Shown piece by piece: positions 36,291 through 45,124 of a DNA stretch of 64,000 nucleotides (positions are counted from its first letter, which is position 1; each line of letters begins with the position of its first letter). A model generated the notes under the pieces. It was not told the origin of the DNA. It saw only the letters and a program-made list of their open reading frames with translations, and ran no database searches. The translations under genes were made by a program, and so were the position numbers. The DNA is from Planctomycetota bacterium (lineage in GTDB: Bacteria; Planctomycetota; UBA1135; JADKAF01): contig JADKAF010000001.1 of assembly GCA_016719295.1 (NCBI GenBank), forward strand, positions 124,001 to 188,000. Direction: 5' to 3'.

Positions 36291-37019
36291 TCAAGTGCGC
36301 GGCGGCAGCGCGAGGACGCCGCGCACGAACGAGTCGATGCGCGGCAGGAGCTCCGAGCGGAAACCGTGGCCGCCGGCGTGCACCTCGAGCTCGACGGCGA
36401 GGCCGGACGCGCGGAGGGCCTCCAGCGAGCGGCGCTGCGGCTCGAGCGGCGTCGAGCGGTCGCGCTCGCCGTGCAGGGCGAGCACGGGATAGCCGCGAGC
36501 GGAGCGGAGCTCCTCCGCCAGGATCTCGCTCTTCACCCGGGTCGAGATCGCGACGAGTCCGAGGTAGCGAGCGCGGTCGCGCAGCGCCGTGACCGAGCCC
36601 AGATAGCCGCCTTGCGAGTAGCCCAGCAGCACGACGCGACAAGGATCGAGGGGGAACGCGCGGCTGGCCTCCCGCAGCAGCTGCTCGAGATGAGCCGCAC
36701 CCCAGCGCAAGGCGCGCTCGAAGGTCGCGGCATCCCCGTCGTACTGGTACCAGGCGCGTCCGATACGAGCGCCCTCCTCCTCGCGGATCTCGACCGGGAA
36801 GGGCGCGTCGGGGACGAGCAGGGCGTACGGGCCGCCGACGAGCGGCGCCAGCCGGGCCGAGAAGCGCGCCGCGTCTTCGCCGAAGCCGTGCAGCGCGAGC
36901 AGCAGCGGGTGACCTGCGCTGGGCGCCGGGCTGGTCGGGAGCGCCACGCGGTAGCCGACGCGCCAGCGCAGCTCGAGCTCGGAGCTGCGCCAGGGGATCG
37001 AGGCGGCGGCGTCTTCCAT
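36291..37019 (-). CDS. Phospholipase/carboxylesterase family alpha/beta hydrolase
   Basis: A 242-residue alpha/beta hydrolase of the phospholipase/carboxylesterase type. LLLALHGFGEDAARF forms the oxyanion strand, VVLLGYSQGGYLGSVTAL carries the nucleophilic Ser, ALHGERDRSTPLE the Asp and HAGGHGFRSELLP the His. The ATG at 37019 was preferred because the 37 residues before it in the open frame are low-complexity and because the beta-sheet starts shortly after. It has a 79-base spacer to the kinase-like gene. It is divergent from miaE. Likely acts on small esters in the cytoplasm; the substrate is unknown. Confidence 0.87.
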   Translation of the reverse strand: MEDAAASIPWRSSELELRWRVGYRVALPTSPAPSAGHPLLLALHGFGEDAARFSARLAPLVGGPYALLVPDAPFPVEIREEEGARIGRAWYQYDGDAATFERALRWGAAHLEQLLREASRAFPLDPCRVVLLGYSQGGYLGSVTALRDRARYLGLVAISTRVKSEILAEELRSARGYPVLALHGERDRSTPLEPQRRSLEALRASGLAVELEVHAGGHGFRSELLPRIDSFVRGVLALPPRT

Positions 37020-37128
37020 GCCCGCGGATTCTGCGGGTGGGCGAGCGGAGGGCAAGGGCGCGCGACGAGCTTCGTCGGGCGTCGCTCTGGCGCAGCTCCG
37101 AGACCGCGCGCTAGCCTGCTCGCCGCCC

Positions 37129-37702
37129 ATGCTCGCCCTCGCCCACGAAACGCCGCCCTCTTGGGCCGACGCCGCGCTCGCGGATCTCCCGGCGCTCCTG
37201 CTCGATCACTACTTCCTCGAGATCAAGGCGGCCTGCTCGGCGCGTTGGCTGGAGGTGCATCACGCCGCGACGCTGGCGCCGCATCTCAAGGATCTGCGCG
37301 CGCTCGCGAAGGAAGAGGAAGCGCATGCGCGGCGCGTCCAGGGCTTCTTGCGCGCGAGCGGCGATGGGGCCCAGCCGCTGCGCGAGAACCGCTACGTGCT
37401 CGGGCTGCGGCGGCGCATCGCCGCCGACGGTCCACACGCTGCTCGATCGGCTGCTGGTCGCCGCGCTGATCGAGGGGCGCTCCTGCGAGCGCTTCCGCTT
37501 GCTCGCGCGCGCCACGCGGGGCAGCGCGCTCGGCGGGTTCTACGAGGACCTCTACGCGGCGGAGGCGCGGCACTACGCCTTCTTCACCGAGATCGCCGGC
37601 GCGATCGCACCGGAGACACAGGTCGCGAAGCGCTTCCGCGAGCTCGCGCGCTTCGAGGGCGAGCTGGTCGCGGAGCTGCCGCACGGACCGCGCATCCACT
37701 GA
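37129..37702 (+). CDS. miaE: tRNA-(ms2io6A)-hydroxylase MiaE-like, frameshifted as read
   Basis: MiaE is a non-haem diiron enzyme that hydroxylates the isopentenyl group of ms2i6A in tRNA. The first frame gives LDHYFLEIKAACSARWLEVH and AKEEEAHARRVQGFLRASG, which hold the first Glu and ExxH-type ligands. It breaks after RRRIAAD. The next frame continues correctly with HTLLDRLLVAALIEGRSCER and YAAEARHYAFFTEIAG, the second ligand pair, to the stop at 37700-37702. The break lies in GACGG at 37426-37430 and needs two bases added or one removed. Both halves fit a ~190-residue MiaE. Whether the defect is real is open. Confidence 0.83.
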
Positions 37703-37748
37703 GGCCCACCCATCCACTGAGACCCACCGGTGCCAGACCCACCGGTGC
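37693..37748. repeat. Short tandem repeats at the 3' end of miaE
   Basis: CATCCACTGAGGCCCACC at 37693 is followed at once by CATCCACTGAGACCCACC, then by two GGTGCC-headed units ending in ACCCACC. The first unit contains the miaE stop codon. GGTGCCAG is shared with other intergenic palindromes in this window. Confidence 0.6.
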
Positions 37749-37780
37749 CGCGCACGGAGCTCGCGAGCGGACGCGCGAGC

Positions 37781-38968
37781 TCAGTACGGCACGCGCAGCG
37801 AGAGCGCGTTCGTGGTCGTGAACCCGCCGGGTGCGCTCGGGTCGAGGACGAACGCTTGCGCGTTGCAGAAGCCGCGAGTGCCGTGCGTCAGCGGGATCGC
37901 GAAGGCGAAGCGGCCTTCGCCGGGGTTCTCGCCGCTCGCGAAGGCGCCGAGCAGCGAAGGCAGCACATACTCGAGGTAGATACCGCAGCCGTTCCCGAGC
38001 GGAAGGTCCGCCTCCTCGAAGCCCAAGAGGATGACGAAGGGCGCTCCACCGGGTGCGTCTTCGAGCTGCACGACGAGCGAGCCGCCACCCGCCGCGCAGC
38101 CCGCGAGCGCGAGCCTGGGCGCGAAGCCGCCCTGTCCTGCGCAGCCCGCGCCGTAGGCGTACCAGCAATGCGGTCCCTCGCGGTCGGCTCCCACCAGCGC
38201 GGGCCAGGCGCCGGGAGCCTGCAGGTTCGCGAGGCCCGTGAAGATGTCCACGTCGAAGAGGTCGTGCCCGCCGCCGACCAAGCGACCGCTCGGGAGCTCG
38301 AGCAGGAAGCTGAGCTCCACGCTGCCGGGCTCGGGAGGCGGCCCCAGGCTCGTCAGCGCTCGCGTCCACGGATCGAGCTCGTAGAGCCCGCCTTCGTTCG
38401 ACCAGAGGAGCCAGCGCCCTTCCGACCAGGCGAGATCCACGGCCGAGCTCAGCGACAGCGGACCGAGCGGGAGCACCGCGCGCTGCTCGAAGTCATAGCG
38501 CACGAGCTCCGGCGGCTGACTCGGCAGCAGGCCGAGGCAGAGCCCATCGCGCGCGAAGGCCAGACCGCGCGGCAGCTCCCCTTCGGCGAGCGGCCAGCGC
38601 GGCTCGTTCTCGCCATCGGGGCCCAGCCGCACGAGCTCGTGATCGAGCTCCAGCACGACTCGTCCGCCGACGCGCACGACGCGCTGTCGCGCCGCCCAGC
38701 TCTCGCCGCGCGCGTTCGTGGCGAGGCCGACGTACTCCCAGGCGCGCGGAGCTTGCAGCACGAGAGCGCCCGAGCCGTTCGCCGAGTCGATGCTCCACAC
38801 TTGCCCGTCGATGGAGATCCCGCGCAGCATCGCGACCTGCTGCGCGCGGGCAACGGGTACGCAGATCCAGAGCGCGCACGCGCAGAGCGCGAGCGCGAGA
38901 GCTCGGTGGGGGCGAGTAAGCACGGTGCTGATGCTAAGGCGCGATCGCAATCGCGCAACGAGCTTCAC
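37781..38968 (-). CDS. Secreted protein with repeat-like N-terminal half and shared C-terminal module
   Basis: A 395-residue secreted protein. Residues ~22-43 form the signal core (RALALALCACALWICVPVARAQ) with likely cleavage after ARA. The first two thirds show short repeated strand patterns (ISIDGQVWSIDSANGSGALV, LAWSEGRWLLWSNEGGLYELD, VGGGHDLFDVDIFTG) like a beta-propeller that reads as a log or text-like output protein family. The last ~80 residues form a compact module ending in RFAFAIPLTHGTRGFCNAQA and FVLDPSAPGG, similar to the ends of other secreted proteins in this window. Its ATG overlaps the stop of the IMPACT gene (ATGA). Function unknown. Confidence 0.72.
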   Translation of the reverse strand: MKLVARLRSRLSISTVLTRPHRALALALCACALWICVPVARAQQVAMLRGISIDGQVWSIDSANGSGALVLQAPRAWEYVGLATNARGESWAARQRVVRVGGRVVLELDHELVRLGPDGENEPRWPLAEGELPRGLAFARDGLCLGLLPSQPPELVRYDFEQRAVLPLGPLSLSSAVDLAWSEGRWLLWSNEGGLYELDPWTRALTSLGPPPEPGSVELSFLLELPSGRLVGGGHDLFDVDIFTGLANLQAPGAWPALVGADREGPHCWYAYGAGCAGQGGFAPRLALAGCAAGGGSLVVQLEDAPGGAPFVILLGFEEADLPLGNGCGIYLEYVLPSLLGAFASGENPGEGRFAFAIPLTHGTRGFCNAQAFVLDPSAPGGFTTTNALSLRVPY

Positions 38969-39579
38969 GGCGCGAGTCGGCGGAAGCGCGCGCGGCTCGC
39001 GCTGCGCTCGCAGAGCTCGTGCTCGAACGCGTCGAGCTGGTCGAGGGGCATCTCGACCTCGAGCCGTACCTCGACGTCGTAGTGCGCCGCCGCGGGCGCG
39101 AGCTCTCCCGCGGACAAGAGCCCCTGTACCACGGCCGTGCGTTCGTAGGGAAATGCGATTTCGATCCGCTGCGTGAGCACCACCGCGCGTCGCGGAGACC
39201 GGTCGAGGACGGCGGCGGCGGCCGCTCCGTAAGCGCGCACGAGGCCGCCGACGCCGAGCTTCGTGCCGCCGAACCAGCGCGTGACCACGACCAGCACGTC
39301 GGAGAGAGCGCGCGCTTCGATCTGCTGGAGGATCGGCTTCCCGGCCGAGCCGCCGGGCTCGCCGTCGTCGCTCGAGCGGAAGCGGAGCCCGCCGGGCCCG
39401 AGGCGGTACGCCCAGCAGTGATGGCGTGCGTCATGGAACTCCTTCCGCACGCGCTTCAGCGCGCTCTCGACCTCGCGCTCGTCCCCGAGCGGCAGGGCGT
39501 CGGCCAGGAAGCGCGAGGCCTTCACCTTCTCGATCTCGAAGCGCGTGCTCGCGGCGATGGTCTGGTAGCGCGAGCTCAT
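38965..39579 (-). CDS. IMPACT/YigZ family protein
   Basis: A 204-residue protein of the YigZ/IMPACT family. Residues ~1-115 form the UPF0029 N-terminal domain with the signature KVKASRFLADALP, DARHHCWAYRLGPGG, SSDDGEPGGSAGKPIL and VVVTRWFGGTKLGVGGLVRAYG. The last part is a ferredoxin-like DUF1949-type domain (IEIAFPYERTAVVQGLLSAG). The eukaryotic IMPACT acts in translation control; the bacterial function is not established. It lies 19 bases downstream of the DUF1501 gene and overlaps the next gene. Confidence 0.93.
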   Translation of the reverse strand: MSSRYQTIAASTRFEIEKVKASRFLADALPLGDEREVESALKRVRKEFHDARHHCWAYRLGPGGLRFRSSDDGEPGGSAGKPILQQIEARALSDVLVVVTRWFGGTKLGVGGLVRAYGAAAAAVLDRSPRRAVVLTQRIEIAFPYERTAVVQGLLSAGELAPAAAHYDVEVRLEVEMPLDQLDAFEHELCERSASRARFRRLAP

Positions 39580-39598
39580 GCGCCTGCGCTCCTCGCGC

Positions 39599-41068
39599 TC
39601 ACGCGAAGAGCGGCGTGATCACGCGCCCGGCGACGTCGGTCAAGCGGAAGTCGCGGCCCGACGCGCGGTAGGTGAGGCGCTCGTGGTCGAGGCCGAGGAG
39701 CGCGAGCAGCGTCGCGTGGAGGTCGTGCACGTGCACCTTGTCCTCCACCGCGTAATAGCCGTACTCGTCGGTCGCGCCGTAGGAGAAGCCGCGGCGCACG
39801 CCGCCGCCCGCCATCCACACGGTGAAGCCGTGCGGATTGTGGTCGCGACCGTTCGTACCCTGCGCCACAGGAGTGCGGCCGAACTCGCCACCCCACAGCA
39901 CGAGGGTCTCCTCGAGGAGGCCGCGCACGTCGAGGTCGTGCAGCAGCGCGGCGATCGGGCGGTCGACCTCGCGCGCGTTCGACTCGTGGCCGTTCTTCAA
40001 GTCTTCGTGCTGATCCCACTTGTAGCTGTGGGTGCATTGGACGAAGCGCACGCCGGCCTCGATGAAGCGCCGCGCCATCAGGCATTGGCGGCCGAAGTTC
40101 GCGGTCTTCGGATCGCTCAATCCGTAGAGCTCCCTCGTGGCCACGCTCTCGCCGTCGATCGACAGCAGCTCCGGCGCCTCCGTCTGCATGCGGTAGGCGA
40201 GCTCGAAGGAGAGGATGCGCGACTCGAGCGCGTCGTCGGCGCCGCGCTCGGCGAGATGCTGCTGGTTGCGGCGCTGCACGAAGTCGAGCTGGCGACGCTG
40301 CAGCTCGGGCGAGAGCTCGGCGTTCTTCAAGTGCTCGATGGTCGCGCGCTCGGCGGGCACGCTCGCGTTGCCGATCGGCGTCCCTTGGTACGCGCCGGGC
40401 AGGAACGCGGACGACCAGTTGTTCACCCCGCCGTGGCCGAGGGTGGGGCAGATCGTGAGGAAGCCCGGCAGATTCTCGTTCTCGGAGCCGAGACCGTAGG
40501 TGATCCACGAGCCCATGCTCGGGCGGACGAAGGTGTCGGAGCCCGTGTGCAGCGCGAGCAGGGCGCCGCCGTGCGCTTCGTTCGTCCCGTGCAGCGACTT
40601 CACGAAGCAGAGCTTGTCGACGTGCTTGGCGAGCTCGGGGAAGAGCTCGCTCACGGTAGCGCCGCAGGCGCCGTGCGGGCGGAACTTCCACGGCGAACGG
40701 AGCAGGTTCCCCGTCGGCGCGAAGACGACCCGAGGCTTCGGGAACGGCAGGGGCTTCCCGTGATCGCGCTCGAGCAGCGGCTTCCAGTCGAAGGTGTCGA
40801 CCTGGCTCGGGCCGCCGTGCATGAAGAGGAAGATCACGCGCTTCGCGCGCGGGCGGAAGTGCGGCAGGCGCTGCGCGAGCGGATTCAGCGAGCCCGGCAC
40901 GGCGAGCGGGGGGCGACCGTCGCTCGGGAGCGGGGCCGCGCCGCTCGTGCGCGCGAGCAGCGCCTCGAGCGCCACGGACGCGAATCCCAGCGCGCCGCCG
41001 CTCAGCCACTCGCGGCGCGAGAGGCCGCGCGAGGCCGCGTCTCCGGGGAGGTGCTCACACGTGCTCAT
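39599..41068 (-). CDS. DUF1501 domain protein, Tat-exported
   Basis: A 489-residue sulfatase-like DUF1501 protein. The twin-arginine signal LSRREWLSGGALGFASVAL has its Arg pair at residues 18-19. The fold then shows VIFLFMHGGPSQVDTFDWKP, HGACGATVSELFPELAKHVDK, HTGSDTFVRPSMGSWITYGLG, FIEAGVRFVQCTHSYKWDQH and VLWGGEFGRTPVAQGTNGRDH, which are characteristic of the family. It starts 12 bases after the DUF1549/DUF1553 gene and follows it in the same operon, the arrangement that occurs in dozens of copies in planctomycete genomes. These pairs are thought to act in breakdown of complex carbon sources, but the role is not proven. Confidence 0.95.
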   Translation of the reverse strand: MSTCEHLPGDAASRGLSRREWLSGGALGFASVALEALLARTSGAAPLPSDGRPPLAVPGSLNPLAQRLPHFRPRAKRVIFLFMHGGPSQVDTFDWKPLLERDHGKPLPFPKPRVVFAPTGNLLRSPWKFRPHGACGATVSELFPELAKHVDKLCFVKSLHGTNEAHGGALLALHTGSDTFVRPSMGSWITYGLGSENENLPGFLTICPTLGHGGVNNWSSAFLPGAYQGTPIGNASVPAERATIEHLKNAELSPELQRRQLDFVQRRNQQHLAERGADDALESRILSFELAYRMQTEAPELLSIDGESVATRELYGLSDPKTANFGRQCLMARRFIEAGVRFVQCTHSYKWDQHEDLKNGHESNAREVDRPIAALLHDLDVRGLLEETLVLWGGEFGRTPVAQGTNGRDHNPHGFTVWMAGGGVRRGFSYGATDEYGYYAVEDKVHVHDLHATLLALLGLDHERLTYRASGRDFRLTDVAGRVITPLFA

Positions 41069-41080
41069 CGAGGCTCCGGC

Positions 41081-44000
41081 TCAGTCGATGTAGAGGAACT
41101 CGCTCGAGGCGAAGAGCGCCTGGATCAGCATCGCCCACGCGCGCGGCTCCTCGAGGGCCGCGCCGCGCAGCTCGGCGAGGTAGGCGAGCGCTTCCGAGCG
41201 CTCCTCGGCGCGCGGCGGCCGCGCGAAGATGCGCAGGTACGCTTGCTCGAGGCGCTGAGCGTCCCCCGCGGCGGTCTCGCTCGCGAGCAGCGTCTCGGCG
41301 AGCCGGCGGCTCTCGTCGCGCACGAGCGGGCTGTTCATGGCCCAGAGCGCTTGGTGCGCGACGACCGTGCTGCCGCGCCGTTCGATCGGGACGCTCGGAT
41401 CGTTGTAGTCGAAGATCGCGGAGAGCTCGTAGATCGCGTTGCGGATGATGGGCAGGTAGAGCGAGCGACGCGGCCTCGCGTAGCCGGCTCCGTTCCCCGA
41501 TTGGTCGTTGGTGACGTAGTCGCCGTTGCGCGTCCCGAGCAAAGAGCCGCCGATCGTGCGATCGAGCGCGCCGCTCGACGCCAGCACCGCGTCGCGCAGC
41601 GTCTCCGCGTCGAGGCGCTGACGGGGAAAGCGCCACAGCTTCTGGTTCGAGGGATCGACGGCGGCGGCGAGCTGGCTCCACGTGCTGCTCATGCGATAGG
41701 TCGACGAGCGCAGGATGCGGCGATGCAGCGCTTTCACCGACCACCCGCTCGCGACGAAGTCGCGCGCGAGCGCCTCGAGGAGCTCGGGATGCGTCGGAGC
41801 GTCGCCGCGCAGGCCGAAGTCGGAGGAGCTCGCGACGAGGCCGCGGCCGAAGTGGCCCTGCCACACGCGGTTCACCATCACGCGCGCGGTGAGCGGATGG
41901 CGTGGATCGACCAGCCAGCGCGCGAGCTCGAGGCGCCCGCTGCGCTCGCGCGCGGGGGCGAGCTCGGGTAGCAGCGGACGGAAGAGCTCGAGGAATCCGC
42001 GCGGCGTCGCCTGCTCCGCGCGGCTCAGGTGATTGCCGCGGAAGTGGATCGGCAGATCGACGGGGGCCGCTTCGGAGACGCCGAGCGCCATCGCGAAGGG
42101 CGCCGGCTTCGCCGCGGAGACGCGCGCGAGCTCCGCTTCGCAGCGCTCGAGCTCTGCGCGGGCGGCGGCGGAGAGCGCTGCGCGCGCGCTCGTCCTCGAG
42201 AGGCGGAAGGGGCCGTCCTCGCTCTCGAGGAGCACGCGCACGCGCTCGAGCTCGGCGTCGGACAACACGGGCTGGCTCGCGGCGCGTTCTGGGTGAGCGG
42301 CGCGCTCGGCCGCGGCGAAGCGCTCGACCGTCGCGAAGAGGAGCTCCGCGCGCGCGGCGAGCTCTTCGGCGCGGCGCGGGAGCGGATCGGCGAGCAGCGC
42401 GCCGTAGGGCGGGAAGAGCGCCGAGCTCGCGCGCAGCTCGAGGAGCGCGGATTCGCCCGCCGCCAACGCTCGCCACGGCGCGAGCAGCGCCTCGCTGCCG
42501 CCGCCCGTCGCGAAGACGCGTGCGACGTGCGCGAGCACCTCGCGCGAGAAGCCGGCGTCGGCGGCGAGCGTGTGCGCGTCCGCCGTGGCGCCGAGCGGCA
42601 GCAAGGCGAAGCGATCGAGATGCGGGAAAGGGCGGCCCGCCGGAGCCGTGAAGCGGAAGCGATGAGCACCCGCGGAGAGCTCGAGCTCTCCGAGGAGCTC
42701 CCAGCGCTGATCGTTCAGGTGATAGCCGCCGGTCCGGCTGCCGCAGCAACGGAGCAGCGCCTGCGCGCCGTCGATCGCGAGGGCGAGAGGCCGCTCGTCG
42801 CCGGAGGCGTACTCGCACCAGAGCTGCCAGCGTCCCGCGCGCGGTGCGGAGATCTCGTAGGTGACGCTCTGGAGGAAGGAGCCGTCGGCCGTGCGGAGGA
42901 TTGGTCGCTCCGCGCTACCCCACTGCTCGCGATCGACGAGCAGGTGCTCGGTCTCCGCGGAGCTCTCCGCTTGCCAGGCGAGCGCTGCGCCGGCGAGCGC
43001 GGCTCCCGCGGCGAGCAGCGCGCCGCGGCGCGCATCGATCTGCGCGTGCAGCGCGGCGCGGCCGGCCTGCTCGGCCTGCTCGACGGCGGCGCGCGCGCGC
43101 TGCGCCTCCTCGCGCCAGCGCTGCTCCGCGGCGAGCTCCTCGGCGGTGGCGAGCGGCACTTCGCGCCAGCGCGAGACGAAGTCCAGGTTCGCCATCGTGG
43201 AGGTGCTGCGGAAGATGCCGGCCAGCGCGTAGTAGTCGCTCTGCGAGATCGGATCGAACTTGTGATCGTGGCAGCGCGCGCAGCCGAGCGAGAGGCCGAG
43301 GAAGGCCTTGCCGGCGACGTCGAGCTGCTCGTCGATCACGTCCATCACGAGCTTCTCCTTGTCCTGCTCGGCGAGCATCTTCGGGCCGAGGACGAGGAAG
43401 CCGGTGGCGGCCAGCTGATCGCGCTGCGCCTCTGCATCGCTCGCGGGCGGCAGGAGATCGCCGGCGAGCTGCTCGATCACGAAGCGGTCGTAGGGCTTGT
43501 CCTGCTGGAACGCGCGCACGACGTAGTCGCGGTAACGCCAGGCGTGCGAGAGCGCCAAGTTCTCGTCGAGGCCGTTGGAGTCGGCGTAGCGCGCGAGGTC
43601 GAGCCAGCGCCGGCCCCAGCGCTCGCCGTAGTGAGGGGACGCGAGCAGGCGCTCGATCGCGCGCTCCCACGCGCCTTCGCTCTCGTCGGCGAGGAAGGCG
43701 TCGAGCTCCGCGGGCTCGGGCGGCAGGCCGAGGAGATCGAAGCTCGCGCGGCGCAGCAGCGTGCGTCGATCGGCTTCGGGAGCGGGGGCGAGCGATACGC
43801 GCTCCAGCTCGGCGAGGACGTAGCGGTCGATCTCGTCGCGCACCCACGGAGCCTGTTGCACCGCGGGCGGCGTCGTCGGCTGCACGGGGCGGAACGACCA
43901 GTGCTCGGCGCGCGCACGCTCGAGATCGAGGCCCTTCTTCGGCGTCTCGCTCGCGCTCGGCGCGGTCCGCGGATCCGGAGCCCCGCGCCGCACCCATTCC

Positions 44001-44317
44001 TCGAAGAGCGCGATCTCGGCGTCGGCGAGCTTGGAGTCGGGCGGCATCTGGAGGTCGAGGTCGCGATAGCGCACGGCCTGCACGAGCCGCGAGCGCTCCG
44101 GCTCGCCGGGCATGATCACCGGCCCGCTCGCGCCGCCCTTCCGCACGCCGTCCGCGCTGTCGAGGCCGAGGCCGCCCTTCGCCTCCGGTTCGCGATGGCA
44201 TTCGAGGCAGCGCTCCTCGAGCAAGGGGCGGATCTTGCTCTCGAAGAACGCGTGGTCGTCCTGCGCGCGGAGCGCGGAGCACGCGAAGAGTGCGAGGATG
44301 ACGGCGGCGCTGCGCAT
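41081..44317 (-). CDS. PSCyt1-DUF1549-DUF1553 planctomycete cytochrome-like protein
   Basis: A 1078-residue secreted protein. A signal peptide (MRSAAVILALFACSALRAQ) precedes a planctomycete cytochrome C-type domain with the haem motif CLECH at residues 37-41. The DUF1549 (PSCyt2) domain follows at about 140-350 (PPAVQQAPWVRDEIDRYVLAEL, RASFDLLGLPPEPAELDAFL, WLDLARYADSNGLDENLALSH), and then HDHKFDPISQSDYYALAGIF. A sandwich-like middle, possibly carbohydrate binding (RWQLWCEYASGDERPLALAI), separates it from the C-terminal DUF1553 (LARWLVDPRHPLTARVMVNR, RQRLDAETLRDAVLA). Known only from planctomycetes and relatives. First gene of the operon down to 37781. Confidence 0.95.
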   Translation of the reverse strand: MRSAAVILALFACSALRAQDDHAFFESKIRPLLEERCLECHREPEAKGGLGLDSADGVRKGGASGPVIMPGEPERSRLVQAVRYRDLDLQMPPDSKLADAEIALFEEWVRRGAPDPRTAPSASETPKKGLDLERARAEHWSFRPVQPTTPPAVQQAPWVRDEIDRYVLAELERVSLAPAPEADRRTLLRRASFDLLGLPPEPAELDAFLADESEGAWERAIERLLASPHYGERWGRRWLDLARYADSNGLDENLALSHAWRYRDYVVRAFQQDKPYDRFVIEQLAGDLLPPASDAEAQRDQLAATGFLVLGPKMLAEQDKEKLVMDVIDEQLDVAGKAFLGLSLGCARCHDHKFDPISQSDYYALAGIFRSTSTMANLDFVSRWREVPLATAEELAAEQRWREEAQRARAAVEQAEQAGRAALHAQIDARRGALLAAGAALAGAALAWQAESSAETEHLLVDREQWGSAERPILRTADGSFLQSVTYEISAPRAGRWQLWCEYASGDERPLALAIDGAQALLRCCGSRTGGYHLNDQRWELLGELELSAGAHRFRFTAPAGRPFPHLDRFALLPLGATADAHTLAADAGFSREVLAHVARVFATGGGSEALLAPWRALAAGESALLELRASSALFPPYGALLADPLPRRAEELAARAELLFATVERFAAAERAAHPERAASQPVLSDAELERVRVLLESEDGPFRLSRTSARAALSAAARAELERCEAELARVSAAKPAPFAMALGVSEAAPVDLPIHFRGNHLSRAEQATPRGFLELFRPLLPELAPARERSGRLELARWLVDPRHPLTARVMVNRVWQGHFGRGLVASSSDFGLRGDAPTHPELLEALARDFVASGWSVKALHRRILRSSTYRMSSTWSQLAAAVDPSNQKLWRFPRQRLDAETLRDAVLASSGALDRTIGGSLLGTRNGDYVTNDQSGNGAGYARPRRSLYLPIIRNAIYELSAIFDYNDPSVPIERRGSTVVAHQALWAMNSPLVRDESRRLAETLLASETAAGDAQRLEQAYLRIFARPPRAEERSEALAYLAELRGAALEEPRAWAMLIQALFASSEFLYID

Positions 44318-44455
44318 GGGGCGACGATCGGCCGAGGACGGAGCCTCAGTGTAGCGGTCGCGGCGCGCGCACGGCCTGTGCGGGTTGGCGGAGGGCGGCC
44401 GAGTTTCTCCCCTTCGCTGCGCGAACGCGGCGGAGCTCAGGGATCCACCGCCCCA

Positions 44456-44989
44456 CTAGCTGTCGAGCGGCGGATAGAGGTAGGCCTCGGCGATGCCTGT
44501 GCGGCGGACCTCGCGCCAGCGCTCGAGCGCCCAGGGAACGCTGTCGAAGGCGAGCTCGCCCCAGGGGATCTCCTCCCAGCGGAAGAGGCGCACGTCGGTC
44601 GATTCCGCGCCGCAGGCGAACTCCGGTCGGGCCAGATGCGCGCGGAAGAAGATCATCACCTGCGAGATGCGCGGCACGGAGTAGATGCCGAGCAGGCCAT
44701 CGAGCTCGATCTCCGCGCAGGCCTCCTCGCGGGCCTCGCGCCGCGCACCTTCGTCGGGCGCTTCGTTGGCCTCGAGAAAGCCCGCGGGCAGCGTCCAGAA
44801 GCCGCGGCGCGGCTCGATCGCGCGGCGGCAGAGGAGGAAGCGCTCCTCGCCGTTGCGCTCGTGGAAGGTCACGACGGCGCCCGCGACGATCTTCGGGTTC
44901 TCGTAGTGGATGAACCCGCACGAGCCGCAGACCTGGCGCTCGCGGTTGTCGCCTTCGGGAATGGCGGGACGGAAATGGGGGCCGCTCAT
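44456..44989 (-). CDS. NUDIX hydrolase with zinc-ribbon-like start
   Basis: A 177-residue NUDIX protein. The box GFLEANEAPDEGARREAREE with ACAEI is complete at about residues 72-96, including the REAREE metal ligands. Before it, QVCGSCGFIHYENPKIVAGAV is the second half of the zinc ribbon found in NudC-like and ADP-ribose pyrophosphatase relatives; the first CxxC is missing, so a full ribbon is unlikely. The ATG at 44989 starts right before the conserved opening. The protein would hydrolyse a nucleoside diphosphate linked to another group; the substrate is not defined. It diverges from panB. Confidence 0.92.
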   Translation of the reverse strand: MSGPHFRPAIPEGDNRERQVCGSCGFIHYENPKIVAGAVVTFHERNGEERFLLCRRAIEPRRGFWTLPAGFLEANEAPDEGARREAREEACAEIELDGLLGIYSVPRISQVMIFFRAHLARPEFACGAESTDVRLFRWEEIPWGELAFDSVPWALERWREVRRTGIAEAYLYPPLDS

Positions 44990-45124
44990 CGGGGAACACT
45001 CTAGGAGCAGGCTCGGCGAGATCCAGGGACCGGAGCCGGCCTTTTCGCCGGGCTTCGTGAGGAGGCCGAGTGCTAGATTCCCGGGCTCCTCTCTGTCTTC
45101 GCCTCCCCGAGCGAGCCCTTCGCC

